Positions 35,247-43,867 of a stretch of 64,000 nucleotides of DNA are shown piece after piece. Below the pieces are notes generated by a model. The model was not told where the DNA came from, did not search any database, and was given only the letters and a program-made list of their open reading frames with translations. Position 1 is the stretch's first letter. Each line of letters opens with the position of its first letter. Both the position numbers and the translations under genes were made by a program. This DNA is from an uncultured Flavihumibacter sp. (GTDB lineage: Bacteria > Bacteroidota > Bacteroidia > Chitinophagales > Chitinophagaceae): NCBI GenBank assembly GCA_902168105.1, contig CABHOY010000071.1, positions 62,001 through 126,000 of the forward strand, given 5' to 3'.

Positions 35247-35278
35247 AAAAAAAGGACCGTTCCTGGAGAGAAACGGCC
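35247..35278 (-). terminator. Minus-strand intrinsic terminator
   Basis: On the reverse strand GGCCGTT and AACGGTCC pair (one bulge) around a ten-base loop, followed by TTTTTTTGG. It is the first terminator after the response-regulator gene. Confidence 0.75.
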
Positions 35279-35362
35279 ATTAACAATCAAGCTCCACTGT
35301 ATGAATAAAAGGAAGGATATACTTTGAAAATAACACCGTAGCTCTCACTGTCCTTTAACGCT

Positions 35363-35390
35363 CCATAGTCGATAGACCATAGTCCATAGT
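35363..35390. repeat. Short direct repeats of CCATAGT
   Basis: CCATAGTCGATAGACCATAG runs into a third unit, TCCATAGT, with a related TCTATGG about 50 bases later in the other orientation. It is non-coding and of unknown role. Confidence 0.6.
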
Positions 35391-35699
35391 AAAAACACCG
35401 GATTTACTTCCTGGCTTTATTGTCTATGGTTAATTCGGGCTGTTGTTCATTTCCGGGATGCTGTCATCCATGAACTATTGCCTACCGTCTACAGATTGCT
35501 CACTATCCTTATAAGCCACTAATTCTGACTCCCGTCACACTTTGCAGAACACTTATTCATCAACTTTACCTAAACCTTGTTCCTTGCTGTTGTTCCCCTG
35601 TTTATTTACTGTTTGCTGAATGCTCTACAAAACTACTTCCGTAACATTTGAAAGTCAATTGACTAATCACCTGTTCTGTTGTATTTTTTATGGAGAACA

Positions 35700-37139
35700 T
35701 TACAATGTGTGTCTTTTCACAATACCAAGCTTCTTCATCTTCGATGCCAGTGTAGACGGAGGTAGGTTCAACAATTCAGCAGCCCCACCCGGACCAGATA
35801 TCTTATGATTGCATTTTTTCAGTACTGTAAGTATATGCTCCCTTTCTAATTCTACGATTGTTTTAATATCAGCTTCGTCGGTTACAACGATCGTTTCTTT
35901 TTTGGATGTTACCGGGAGAGATACTTCTCTTATCACGCTTTCACGCGCCAGCAGTACACTTCTTTCTATAAGGTTTTGCAGTTCCCGCACATTGCCCGGC
36001 CATGAGTAGTCTTCCAGCTGTTTCAATGCTACAGGTGCTATTTCTGCTACCTGTTTTCCTGTAGCTGCGCCATACAAACGGATAAAGTGAGATACCAGTA
36101 ATGGAATATCTTCCCTTCGTTCGCGCAGGGCTGACAGAATGATCGGGAATACGTGCAGACGGTAGTACAGATCCAGGCGGAATCGTCCTTCTGCTATCTC
36201 CTTCTCCAGGTTACGGTTAGTTGCTGCAATGATGCGGACATTGACTTTCAGCGGGCCATTCCCTCCGATCCTTTCTATTTCTTTTTCCTGTAAAACACGC
36301 AATAATTTCACCTGCAGATCTGCCGGCATATCTCCTATTTCATCCAGGAAAATAGTACCGCCATCGGCTCTTTCAAACTTCCCTATCCTTTTCTCCAGTG
36401 CGCCGGTAAATGCGCCTTTCTCATGACCGAAAAGCTCTGATTCAATAAGGTGTGTAGGCAGCGCCGCACAGTTTACTTTGACAAACGGTTTAGACTTACG
36501 GGGAGACAAGGTATGAATACAATTTGCCACTCCTTCTTTACCTGTTCCGGTTTCACCCAATATCAACACGGAGGTATCCAGTGGCGCCACCTGGCGGATC
36601 AGTTCAAATACGCGTAACATAGGCGTACTTTTTCCGATAATACCCTGGAAGTTAGGAATAGGGGGCAGGGCATCACGCTGCGCTTCCACCACTTTATCGG
36701 GCTGGTATGCCGGCAAACGGGGTGATTCTGCCTGTCGTCCGTCTTCTGGCTGCACTTTCAACTGGCGCCTGTGCTCATAACGATAACGGGCTATATCCAG
36801 TGTTACCAGCAGGTCTTTCTCTCTGAACGGCTTTACAATAAAGCCATAAGGCTGCGTTACTTTTGCCGCCTCCAGCACCTGGCGGTTACAATTAGCAGAG
36901 AGATATACGAAGGGGATGTTTGCCTTATTCAACTCAACGGCCAGATCTATGCCTGTCTGGTCCCCTTTCAGATAGATATCCAGTAATACAAGGTCAGGCC
37001 TGTCTGTTTCGATGATCTCCAATGCTCTGAGCACGGAACGGGCTACACCGGAGACCTTATACCCAGCCCTCTCAAGTGTCAGCCGTATATCACCAGCGAC
37101 AATCAGTTCATCTTCTACGATCATGATCTTTTCTTCCAT
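35700..37139 (-). CDS. NtrC-type response regulator (REC, sigma-54 AAA+, Fis HTH)
   Basis: This 479-residue regulator has a receiver domain (1-120) with acidic pocket E9/D10, phosphoacceptor D54 and K103. A sigma-54 AAA+ domain follows with Walker A GETGTGKE (195-202), GAFTGA (242-247) and Walker B GTIFLDEIGD (261-270). The C-terminal Fis-like helix-turn-helix reads GPGGAAELLNLPPSTLASKM. GAFTGA means it contacts sigma-54 and opens promoters by ATP hydrolysis. Its gene starts one base after the kinase stop and is the last of the signalling block, so it is the evident output partner of one or more of the three kinases. Confidence 0.95.
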   Translation of the reverse strand: MEEKIMIVEDELIVAGDIRLTLERAGYKVSGVARSVLRALEIIETDRPDLVLLDIYLKGDQTGIDLAVELNKANIPFVYLSANCNRQVLEAAKVTQPYGFIVKPFREKDLLVTLDIARYRYEHRRQLKVQPEDGRQAESPRLPAYQPDKVVEAQRDALPPIPNFQGIIGKSTPMLRVFELIRQVAPLDTSVLILGETGTGKEGVANCIHTLSPRKSKPFVKVNCAALPTHLIESELFGHEKGAFTGALEKRIGKFERADGGTIFLDEIGDMPADLQVKLLRVLQEKEIERIGGNGPLKVNVRIIAATNRNLEKEIAEGRFRLDLYYRLHVFPIILSALRERREDIPLLVSHFIRLYGAATGKQVAEIAPVALKQLEDYSWPGNVRELQNLIERSVLLARESVIREVSLPVTSKKETIVVTDEADIKTIVELEREHILTVLKKCNHKISGPGGAAELLNLPPSTLASKMKKLGIVKRHTL

Positions 37140-37140
37140 A

Positions 37141-39234
37141 CTAAGCGGTTTTATTTAATTTCAATAAGCCGGGAAGTTCATCCCTGTTATGTTGTGGCTT
37201 AAATATCAGGGTAACGGATACCCCATTTTCATCTTTAACTGATAAATCTCCCTCCAGTTGCTCGCTCAATGTTTCCATCAGGATAATGCCCATGGAAGCA
37301 TGTCTTCTTTTCTCAAAATCGGCAGGCAGTCCTTTTCCGTCATCTTTCACAGCAAGCAGGACATAGTCCTCTGCAACGTAGTGCAGGTTAACACTTATAG
37401 CACCTTTACCTCCATTTGCGAAAGCATATTTAAATGAATTCGTAATAGCCTCGTTCAGGATCAATCCTATCGGCACCGCCTGGCAAACTTCCAGGTAAAC
37501 ATCTGCTATTTGCAAATCAAAAGAAATCTGTTGTAATCCGGTAAGGCTATCTTTAAAATATGCAACAAGTTCCCTGATATATATATCCATATCTACTATA
37601 GCCATACTACCTGATAAGTATAACTTCTGATGAATGAGTGAAATTGCCTGCATGCGATGCCTGCTTTCATGGATGGCGGCCAGCGCATTTTTATCGTCCA
37701 GATGTGCGGCCTGCGCATTCAGCAGCCGCATGATAATTTGGAGGTTGTCCCTTACACGATGATGGATCTCATTGACCAGCCAGTCCTTCTCTGCAACCAG
37801 TTTACGTTGGGTGTAGAGTAATACGTGCAGGGAATTGTGTTGTTCATGAATTTCCTGTTGTTGTCGCCGCAATTGCCGGTTAATATTCTGTTTCAGCTGA
37901 TAACGGTTGTATCCAAGTATCAGCAATACGGCTAACATCAGGGTTCCGCCGATGATCACATTCCCTTCCAGCCGTGCACGTTGCAGATCGCTCTTCTGCA
38001 GCAATCCCTGCCTCTTCAATAGTTTGATGCTCTGTTCTTTCAGCAGCAGATCATGGTCTTTTTTTTCCATATCATATTGCATCTGCAACTGCGCGACCTC
38101 CCTTGTCTTTTCTTCACTGTAAAGAGAGTCCTGCAGCAGCTTATACTGCTGATAAAAGTCAATCGCTGCAGGATAATTACCCAGGGCGGAGTCTGCCCGG
38201 AAAAGATATCCGTAATCATTTAGCAGTTCATAGGTGTACCCTGCCTTCTTACAATAGTCCTCATAGTCTATTCCATATTGTTTCACACTATTGTAATCCT
38301 CAACTGCCTGGAAATAGTTGATCACGGCCTTATATATTGCATCCTGCATATAATGGGAAGTACCGAACGACCTGGACAGCGATTGCAGCCGCTTTACCTG
38401 GATATATGCATCGTCATACCACCCCATACTGACATAGCTGTTAGACAACCCTGCAGCAAGCGTGGTCTTATCTTCATCAGACGTAATGTTGTAACGCTTT
38501 TCCATATCCTTCAGTATATGAATGGCTTCTTCCGGCTGATTGAGTCGTTGATAGGCACTGGCAATATTTGGAACTAACGTAAGTAAAGACGCTGTATCCC
38601 TCCATTTTTTCGCTACTTCCAGCGATTTTTTAAAATATGTCAGCGCCTGGGCATATTCTGCCAGATGGAAGAATGTGAGCCCCAATCTGTTGTAGATAGT
38701 ACAAAGTTGCAGCGTGGTATCCTGTTGCAGCTCTGCGGTCTTTACCGCCATATAACCATTTTTCAGGGCAGTTTTGTAATTGCCCATCTGGCTGTTTACA
38801 TTTCCCAACAGATCATAGATTCCCTGTAGCGCAGGATATTGCACTTCTTTATAAATGGTAAGCGCCTCTTCTAATTCTGACAGGGCAGGCAGCAACATGC
38901 CCTGGTGGTTATGGCAGTCGCCCAGCATCTGCAATGCCATCGCGTGCTTAAGACGGTTAGCGGCCATCTTATACAGCGGAATGGCCAGTTCATAGCAGGC
39001 AATTTTTTGTACCAGCTCATTTTCAGAGTAGGTATCAAAACCCTTCGCCCTTTCCATCCAGGCGTCTCCCACTCCTTCGGGAATAGGATATAACACTTGC
39101 TGCCGGGAGGAAAGTGACAGGGGCGATGTCAATTGCGCAACTATTACTGTAGGCCACAGACATAAGATCATAAAATAGAGCCGCAGTACCCTTTTATAGC
39201 ACTTGCTGGTATGGTCCCTATATTTTTCAGGCAT
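37141..39234 (-). CDS. TPR sensor histidine kinase, HisKA_2 type (kinase 3 of 3)
   Basis: This 697-residue kinase has a signal/anchor (LYFMILCLWPTVIVAQ, about 20-35), a periplasmic TPR array (about 65-390), and a coiled coil. A membrane span (NVIIGGTLMLAVLLILGYNRY) precedes the HisKA_2 domain. The phosphoacceptor is H492 in NEIHHRVRDNLQ; RVRD replaces the usual RVKN. The HATPase domain shows NEAITNSFKYAF, DDGKGLP and MGIILMETLSEQLEG. ATG 39234 overlaps the previous stop (ATGCCTGA), which implies translational coupling and settles the start against the longer frame (39255). Confidence 0.9.
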   Translation of the reverse strand: MPEKYRDHTSKCYKRVLRLYFMILCLWPTVIVAQLTSPLSLSSRQQVLYPIPEGVGDAWMERAKGFDTYSENELVQKIACYELAIPLYKMAANRLKHAMALQMLGDCHNHQGMLLPALSELEEALTIYKEVQYPALQGIYDLLGNVNSQMGNYKTALKNGYMAVKTAELQQDTTLQLCTIYNRLGLTFFHLAEYAQALTYFKKSLEVAKKWRDTASLLTLVPNIASAYQRLNQPEEAIHILKDMEKRYNITSDEDKTTLAAGLSNSYVSMGWYDDAYIQVKRLQSLSRSFGTSHYMQDAIYKAVINYFQAVEDYNSVKQYGIDYEDYCKKAGYTYELLNDYGYLFRADSALGNYPAAIDFYQQYKLLQDSLYSEEKTREVAQLQMQYDMEKKDHDLLLKEQSIKLLKRQGLLQKSDLQRARLEGNVIIGGTLMLAVLLILGYNRYQLKQNINRQLRRQQQEIHEQHNSLHVLLYTQRKLVAEKDWLVNEIHHRVRDNLQIIMRLLNAQAAHLDDKNALAAIHESRHRMQAISLIHQKLYLSGSMAIVDMDIYIRELVAYFKDSLTGLQQISFDLQIADVYLEVCQAVPIGLILNEAITNSFKYAFANGGKGAISVNLHYVAEDYVLLAVKDDGKGLPADFEKRRHASMGIILMETLSEQLEGDLSVKDENGVSVTLIFKPQHNRDELPGLLKLNKTA

Positions 39235-40633
39235 AGTCCGTGATTCCCTCCTCAAATTCTACCGGTCCGGTAAAAGCTTGTTTTTCCTGGTATTTAAAGT
39301 TGACTGTAACTATTACACCGTTGTGGCTATGTATGTTCAATGTTCCCTCCAATTGTTCGCTTAATGTATTTATCAGTGTCATACCCATGGATCTCTTATG
39401 GGCATCTCCAATGCCGGCCGGGAAACCTTTTCCGTTATCTGCAATAACAAGCGTCAACTGCCGATCACCTGTTTGTTGCAACGACACGAGGATAGTTCCA
39501 TTACCCGTAAAGGCATATTTTATAGCGTTAGTCACGGCTTCATTCAGTATCAGGCCCACCGGCACCGACTGAGATACATCCAGTTTTACAGACGCGACCT
39601 GCAGGTCGAAATGTATCCTGTTCATACCGGAGAATCCCTCCTTGAGATATAACACCAGATCCTGTATATAGGTTTGCATATCTATCAGGGCCATATTCTC
39701 AGATTGGTACAGCTTCTGATGGATCAGGGAAATGGCCTGCATCCGGCATCTGCTTTCCGTGATGGCGTTCAGGGCATCTTTATCATCCAGAAAAGCGGCC
39801 TGTGTATTCAACAGGCTCATGACAATCTGAAGGTTATTCTTTACCCTGTGATGGATCTCTTTCAGTAACCACTCTTTTTCTCCCAGCAATTTATCTTGTG
39901 TACTGATCAGTTCTTCCAGGAAAAGATTTTGTTTATAGATCTCTTCCTGTTGCTGCCTCATTTGACGGTTACTGCGCAACTTTAATTGATATCGATTATA
40001 CCCCAGCAGCAATAACACCACCAGCATACCTGCACCACTGATGATCACGTTTCTGATAAACCTCGCCCTCTGCAGTTTTGCATCCTGTAGCTGGGCTTCC
40101 CGCGTCAGCAGCTCTATGTTCTGCTGTTTCATTTTCAGAACATGATCTTTCTGCTCCGTTTCAAACTGGATCTCCAGTTGATTGAGCTGCCGGCGTTTGG
40201 TGATCCGGAATATCGAATCGTTGAGCGTTTTAAATAACTGATAATGTTTTATGGCATCCTGGTATTTCCCTGTTGCAGAATCGGCCTTAAACCAGTATCC
40301 GTAACTCTGAGCAAGAACTGTCAGCCGTCTTTCCTTTTCTGCAATTGCACATAGTGCAGCAGCGTACTGTTGCACTTTATGATATTGTTTTTTGTTCAGA
40401 TGGTATCTGATCAACTCTGTATATACGGAAATACTATCTGCGCCGTTGCTTCCTGCACCAATAAAAAACAAATTATGACCGGCCCCATTCCACAACAGAC
40501 CATAATCCGCTCCATCTGGCCCACCTTCCCCAAGCTGCTGTGATGCTATTTTTGATGGCCATATGCGTTCCTGTGCAAAACACTGAAACAAGCAACCGAT
40601 CATACAATAGGAAAACGACAGTAGCCTATTCAT
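39227..40633 (-). CDS. TPR-reduced sensor histidine kinase, HisKA_2 type (kinase 2 of 3)
   Basis: This 468-residue paralogue has a signal peptide (MNRLLSFSYCMIGCLFQCFA) but only a short sensory part (about 30-150), where its sister kinases have some 350 residues of TPR. The remainder is the coiled coil, the membrane span (NVIISGAGMLVVLLLLGYNRY), HisKA_2 with H262 (KEIHHRVKNNLQ), N-box NEAVTNAIKYAF and DNGKGFP. The sensory shortening is clean, since the reading frame is intact, suggesting a deletion after duplication rather than decay. It overlaps the next gene by eight bases. Confidence 0.9.
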   Translation of the reverse strand: MNRLLSFSYCMIGCLFQCFAQERIWPSKIASQQLGEGGPDGADYGLLWNGAGHNLFFIGAGSNGADSISVYTELIRYHLNKKQYHKVQQYAAALCAIAEKERRLTVLAQSYGYWFKADSATGKYQDAIKHYQLFKTLNDSIFRITKRRQLNQLEIQFETEQKDHVLKMKQQNIELLTREAQLQDAKLQRARFIRNVIISGAGMLVVLLLLGYNRYQLKLRSNRQMRQQQEEIYKQNLFLEELISTQDKLLGEKEWLLKEIHHRVKNNLQIVMSLLNTQAAFLDDKDALNAITESRCRMQAISLIHQKLYQSENMALIDMQTYIQDLVLYLKEGFSGMNRIHFDLQVASVKLDVSQSVPVGLILNEAVTNAIKYAFTGNGTILVSLQQTGDRQLTLVIADNGKGFPAGIGDAHKRSMGMTLINTLSEQLEGTLNIHSHNGVIVTVNFKYQEKQAFTGPVEFEEGITDYA

Positions 40634-40812
40634 AAGTTAATTATTTTATACATCTCTATTAGATTCCCTGATTTCTGCTATTTGCTCAAATTGCTCTTTA
40701 CCTGACATTGGGACGGTTAGCTAGTACGGTATTTCAAAGATGGCAGTGATTACCTGAGGCACAGGAAAAATACAACATTTTTTACGTTTAGGCAATGTCT
40801 CATATGGCGTTA

Positions 40813-43083
40813 CTATCCTATTTGCTGTTTAAATGACACTATAACAGATACTCCCTGTTCTTCCCGGATGGTAATAGTACCTTCCAGTTGTTCCGCTAGC
40901 GTTTCCATCAACCGGGTACCCATTGTTCCGTGTGTACGCACATCAAATCCCGGCGGGAAGCCCTGCCCGTTATCGGAAACAGTAAGTACTAACTGGGTAT
41001 CCAACGCATATTGCAATGACACCACAATAGTTCCCGTCTCATTTTTTTGGAATGCGTACTTGATCGCATTGGTAAGCGCTTCATTAAGGATGAGCCCTAC
41101 AGGCACGGCCTGAGAGGCATCCAGATTCACCTGGGTGATCTGCAGATCAAAATAGATATCCGGCTGTGCATCTTCAAAACTATCTTTCAGATAGCCTACC
41201 AGTTCACGGGTATAAGTCTGCATATCTATCAACGCCATATTTTCCGACTGATACAATTTCTGATGGATAAGGGAAATGGCCTGCATGCGATGTTTGCTTT
41301 CACTGATCGCCTCCAGCGCATCTGCATCATGCAGATAAGACGCCTGGGTATTTAGCAGGCTCATAACGATTTGCAGGTTATTCTTTACCCGGTGGTGGAT
41401 CTCCTTTACTAACCATTCCTTCTCCTCCAGTAATTTATCCTGCGTGGTGATCAGCTCCTGCAGCGAAAGGTTCTGCTTGTAGATCTCTTCCTGTTTTTGT
41501 TGCAGTTGTTTATTGCTTTGCTGTTTCAGCTGATAACGGTTAAAGCCCAATATCAATACCAGCAATAATAACACAGTGCCTGAGATGATCACGTTCCGGG
41601 TTAACCTGGCCTGTTGCAACGCGGACTGCTGCAATAGTCCCTGCCGGGTCAGCAACTCAATATTCTGCTGTTTCAACCTGATATCTTTATCTTTTTTATC
41701 TATATCAAACTGAACCTGTAACCGGGCTATCTGACCAGCCTTCGTAACATGAAACAACGAATCGTTCATTATTTTATATTCCTGGTAATGTTTGATAGCC
41801 GCAGGATAGTTCTTCAATGCGGAATCGGCCCTGAACCAGTGCAAATAGTTATTAGACAGCACATTGACCAGTCCTATCTTTTTACATACGTCGGACTGTA
41901 GTGAGCAGTAATAAGAAGCTGTTCCGAATTGCATGGTAGAAAGGTAGTATGCGATCAATGCGTCGTAGATCAGTGTCTGATAATAATTATAGGCCGACAT
42001 CTGCCGTGAGAATACCTGCAAATGGGGGATGAATGCTTTTGCCTTATCGTATTCCTTTATCTCGACATAACATCTCACCATGTTGGCAGTGATCCAAAGC
42101 TGATCTTTAAAGATGGGCTGTTTATATATGGAAACTATATGGTTCAATAGTGTGAGCGCTTCCTGGGGCTTACCGGTTTTGAGATATGTACCGACAACAT
42201 TAGTGCTGATGATCAGAATAGAGGCAGTGTCTTTGTAACGGCAGGCTATTTCCAATCCTTTACGGGAATAATCCAGCGCCTGTTTGTAGTCGCCCAACTG
42301 GAAATGTGTAATTCCCACCCTGTTGTAGATAGTACAAAGCTGCAGGCTGCTGTCATGCAGTTCTTCCGCTGTTCTGATGGCCATCAGGCCATAGGTCATA
42401 CCCAGGCTGTAATCGCCGGTAGATGTAGCGATGATGCCCAGCAAGTCGTACAGGCCCTGCAGGTCTTTTCTCCCGCTCTCTTTATAGAGGACGAGCGCTT
42501 TGTGTAAAATGGCCAGCGCCTCATCGAACTTTCCCCAGCAGTGATAGCAGTCGCCCAACATTCTCAGTGCAAATGCCTCATCACCTATGGCGCCTGCTTT
42601 ATGGTATTGGATGGCAGCCTCCTCATACAATCTGATCTTCTCCTTCAGCTGCTCTTCTATATCAACCGAATAATAATTGCCATTCTCCATCAATACATCA
42701 CCGAGATCCCTGGGCAGATTGGCTGATGCTAAGATCTTCCTGGCTTTCATGATAGCGGTCTGACCTTCATTTAACATCCCTTTCTCCCGGTAAACTTTAG
42801 AGTAACTATAATAACAGCGACCTTCCCAGTGAGGATTTTTCATAGCGGAGCTCATTCCGGCAGCACGGTCTATATATAATAGTCCGCTGTCCAGGTCAGC
42901 CACATGTTCATCTTCCCTATCTACATATGCATTACCCAGTAGCAGTAGTATGCTGATCATCTCTCTGTCTGTAGAAGCTTTCAGCAGCTGACGCTGTAAT
43001 GCAGGGATAGAAGTCTCAGTCTGGCCCATACATGGTAGTATGCCCATAAGCACAATATGGAGGACCAGCGATAGCCTATACAT
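40813..43083 (-). CDS. TPR sensor histidine kinase, HisKA_2 type (kinase 1 of 3)
   Basis: This is the longest of the three (756 residues). A signal peptide (MYRLSLVLHIVLMGILPCMG) is followed by TPR-like repeats (about 40-420) such as GDEAFALRMLGDCYHCWGKF and LGDYKQALDYSRKGLEIA, then a coiled coil (440-480) and a membrane span (NVIISGTVLLLLVLILGFNRY). HisKA_2 has H564 (KEIHHRVKNNLQIVMSLLNT). The HATPase domain has NEALTNAIKYAF, DNGQGFP and GTMGTRLMETLAEQLEG. Periplasmic TPRs probably bind a protein or peptide. It leads the block; the gap of 179 bases to kinase 2 contains no gene and no terminator. Confidence 0.92.
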   Translation of the reverse strand: MYRLSLVLHIVLMGILPCMGQTETSIPALQRQLLKASTDREMISILLLLGNAYVDREDEHVADLDSGLLYIDRAAGMSSAMKNPHWEGRCYYSYSKVYREKGMLNEGQTAIMKARKILASANLPRDLGDVLMENGNYYSVDIEEQLKEKIRLYEEAAIQYHKAGAIGDEAFALRMLGDCYHCWGKFDEALAILHKALVLYKESGRKDLQGLYDLLGIIATSTGDYSLGMTYGLMAIRTAEELHDSSLQLCTIYNRVGITHFQLGDYKQALDYSRKGLEIACRYKDTASILIISTNVVGTYLKTGKPQEALTLLNHIVSIYKQPIFKDQLWITANMVRCYVEIKEYDKAKAFIPHLQVFSRQMSAYNYYQTLIYDALIAYYLSTMQFGTASYYCSLQSDVCKKIGLVNVLSNNYLHWFRADSALKNYPAAIKHYQEYKIMNDSLFHVTKAGQIARLQVQFDIDKKDKDIRLKQQNIELLTRQGLLQQSALQQARLTRNVIISGTVLLLLVLILGFNRYQLKQQSNKQLQQKQEEIYKQNLSLQELITTQDKLLEEKEWLVKEIHHRVKNNLQIVMSLLNTQASYLHDADALEAISESKHRMQAISLIHQKLYQSENMALIDMQTYTRELVGYLKDSFEDAQPDIYFDLQITQVNLDASQAVPVGLILNEALTNAIKYAFQKNETGTIVVSLQYALDTQLVLTVSDNGQGFPPGFDVRTHGTMGTRLMETLAEQLEGTITIREEQGVSVIVSFKQQIG

Positions 43084-43228
43084 AAGTCGAATTATTTTTT
43101 GTCCCTGCAGTTGTAGGCAGTTACAATAATCCGATATTGTTTTTAATAATTCTTTCTATTCGATAATATGTACAATAGATTCGATAAAATAGCAATTGTT
43201 GTTTTTACGCTTATAACAATAAAAAGCC

Positions 43229-43252
43229 AAGCCCTCCTAAAAAGGAGGGCTT
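43229..43252 (-). terminator. Terminator of the TonB receptor/thioredoxin operon
   Basis: AAGCCCTCCT pairs with AGGAGGGCTT around a four-base A loop. On the reverse strand GGCTTTTTATTG follows. It is 160 bases past the thioredoxin-like gene stop. The rest of 43084-43410 shows no gene. Confidence 0.85.
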
Positions 43253-43410
43253 GTTGGAACCTATTGCTTATGATGGTTGCTTATAGTAATTGTTTATACC
43301 AGGCTTTCTTCCATGACGAATCCCTTTTGACGGTACAAAGGTCAGCAAGATTTCATGTACAATAAATCACCATACAAGGTCAAAGCACTCACCTAAAGCG
43401 GGGATGTATT

Positions 43411-43866
43411 TTAATAATTGCGAAGCAAAGCGAGTAACGATTTGTCTTTCAACATTCCGGGATAGAAGGCTTTTAGCTGATAAGAAGTATCCAGCACTAC
43501 CCATGCAGGATATGCCGCCCGATGTTGCATCAGCTTTGCTGCAAGCGCATGCAACCCTTGAGCGCCATAAGGAACAAAAGAATAAGCAGTATCATTAAAC
43601 ACAATGGGCTGACGGCTTTCAGCATTGAGGGTAACATAGTAATACTTTTCAGATAGCAGTTGCTGTAAGGCAGGCGAGCGCCTGATCTGCATATCCTGCA
43701 TTTTACAATAGCTGCACCAGTCAGTATAGATCTTAATAACAATAGGTTTCGGATGTACAGCCATACTATCCTGCAGATGGGTAAAGGTAACCGGTCCCTC
43801 TTGAGCAAGGACCGGTGTTGCTAACAGTATGGAATATATCGCGTATATGAAAAACCTCGGTATCAT
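43411..43866 (-). CDS. Exported thioredoxin-fold protein
   Basis: This 151-residue protein has a signal peptide (MIPRFFIYAIYSILLATPVLAQ) and a thioredoxin fold with DWCSYCKMQD (C51 and C54). The CSYC active site and the RxAxPAWVVLD cis-Pro loop (YPAWVVLDTS) mark a reducing, DsbD-linked type thioredoxin-like protein of the DUF255/thioredoxin_7 kind. It would act in the periplasm. It starts one base after the stop of the TonB receptor gene, so the two are made together. The receptor has a CNVCN cysteine pair that could be its substrate. Confidence 0.88.
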   Translation of the reverse strand: MIPRFFIYAIYSILLATPVLAQEGPVTFTHLQDSMAVHPKPIVIKIYTDWCSYCKMQDMQIRRSPALQQLLSEKYYYVTLNAESRQPIVFNDTAYSFVPYGAQGLHALAAKLMQHRAAYPAWVVLDTSYQLKAFYPGMLKDKSLLALLRNY

Positions 43867-43867
43867 G

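Larger units (their letters stand above)
35223..35699. other. Gap downstream of the two-component block
   Basis: No coding frame is convincing in these 477 bases. It holds a minus-strand terminator at 35247-35278 and a CCATAGT repeat at 35363-35390. The 430 bases between the response-regulator stop and the terminator would be a long 3' untranslated region or hide a small RNA. Confidence 0.5.

Noticed and set aside
35363..35390. CRISPR-like repeats
   Set aside because: The CCATAGT units are seven bases long and adjacent, far below CRISPR repeat length.
39227..40633. Kinase 2 as a pseudogene because of its short sensor part
   Set aside because: The frame, signal peptide, span, phosphoacceptor and ATP-binding motifs are intact, and translation is coupled to kinase 3.
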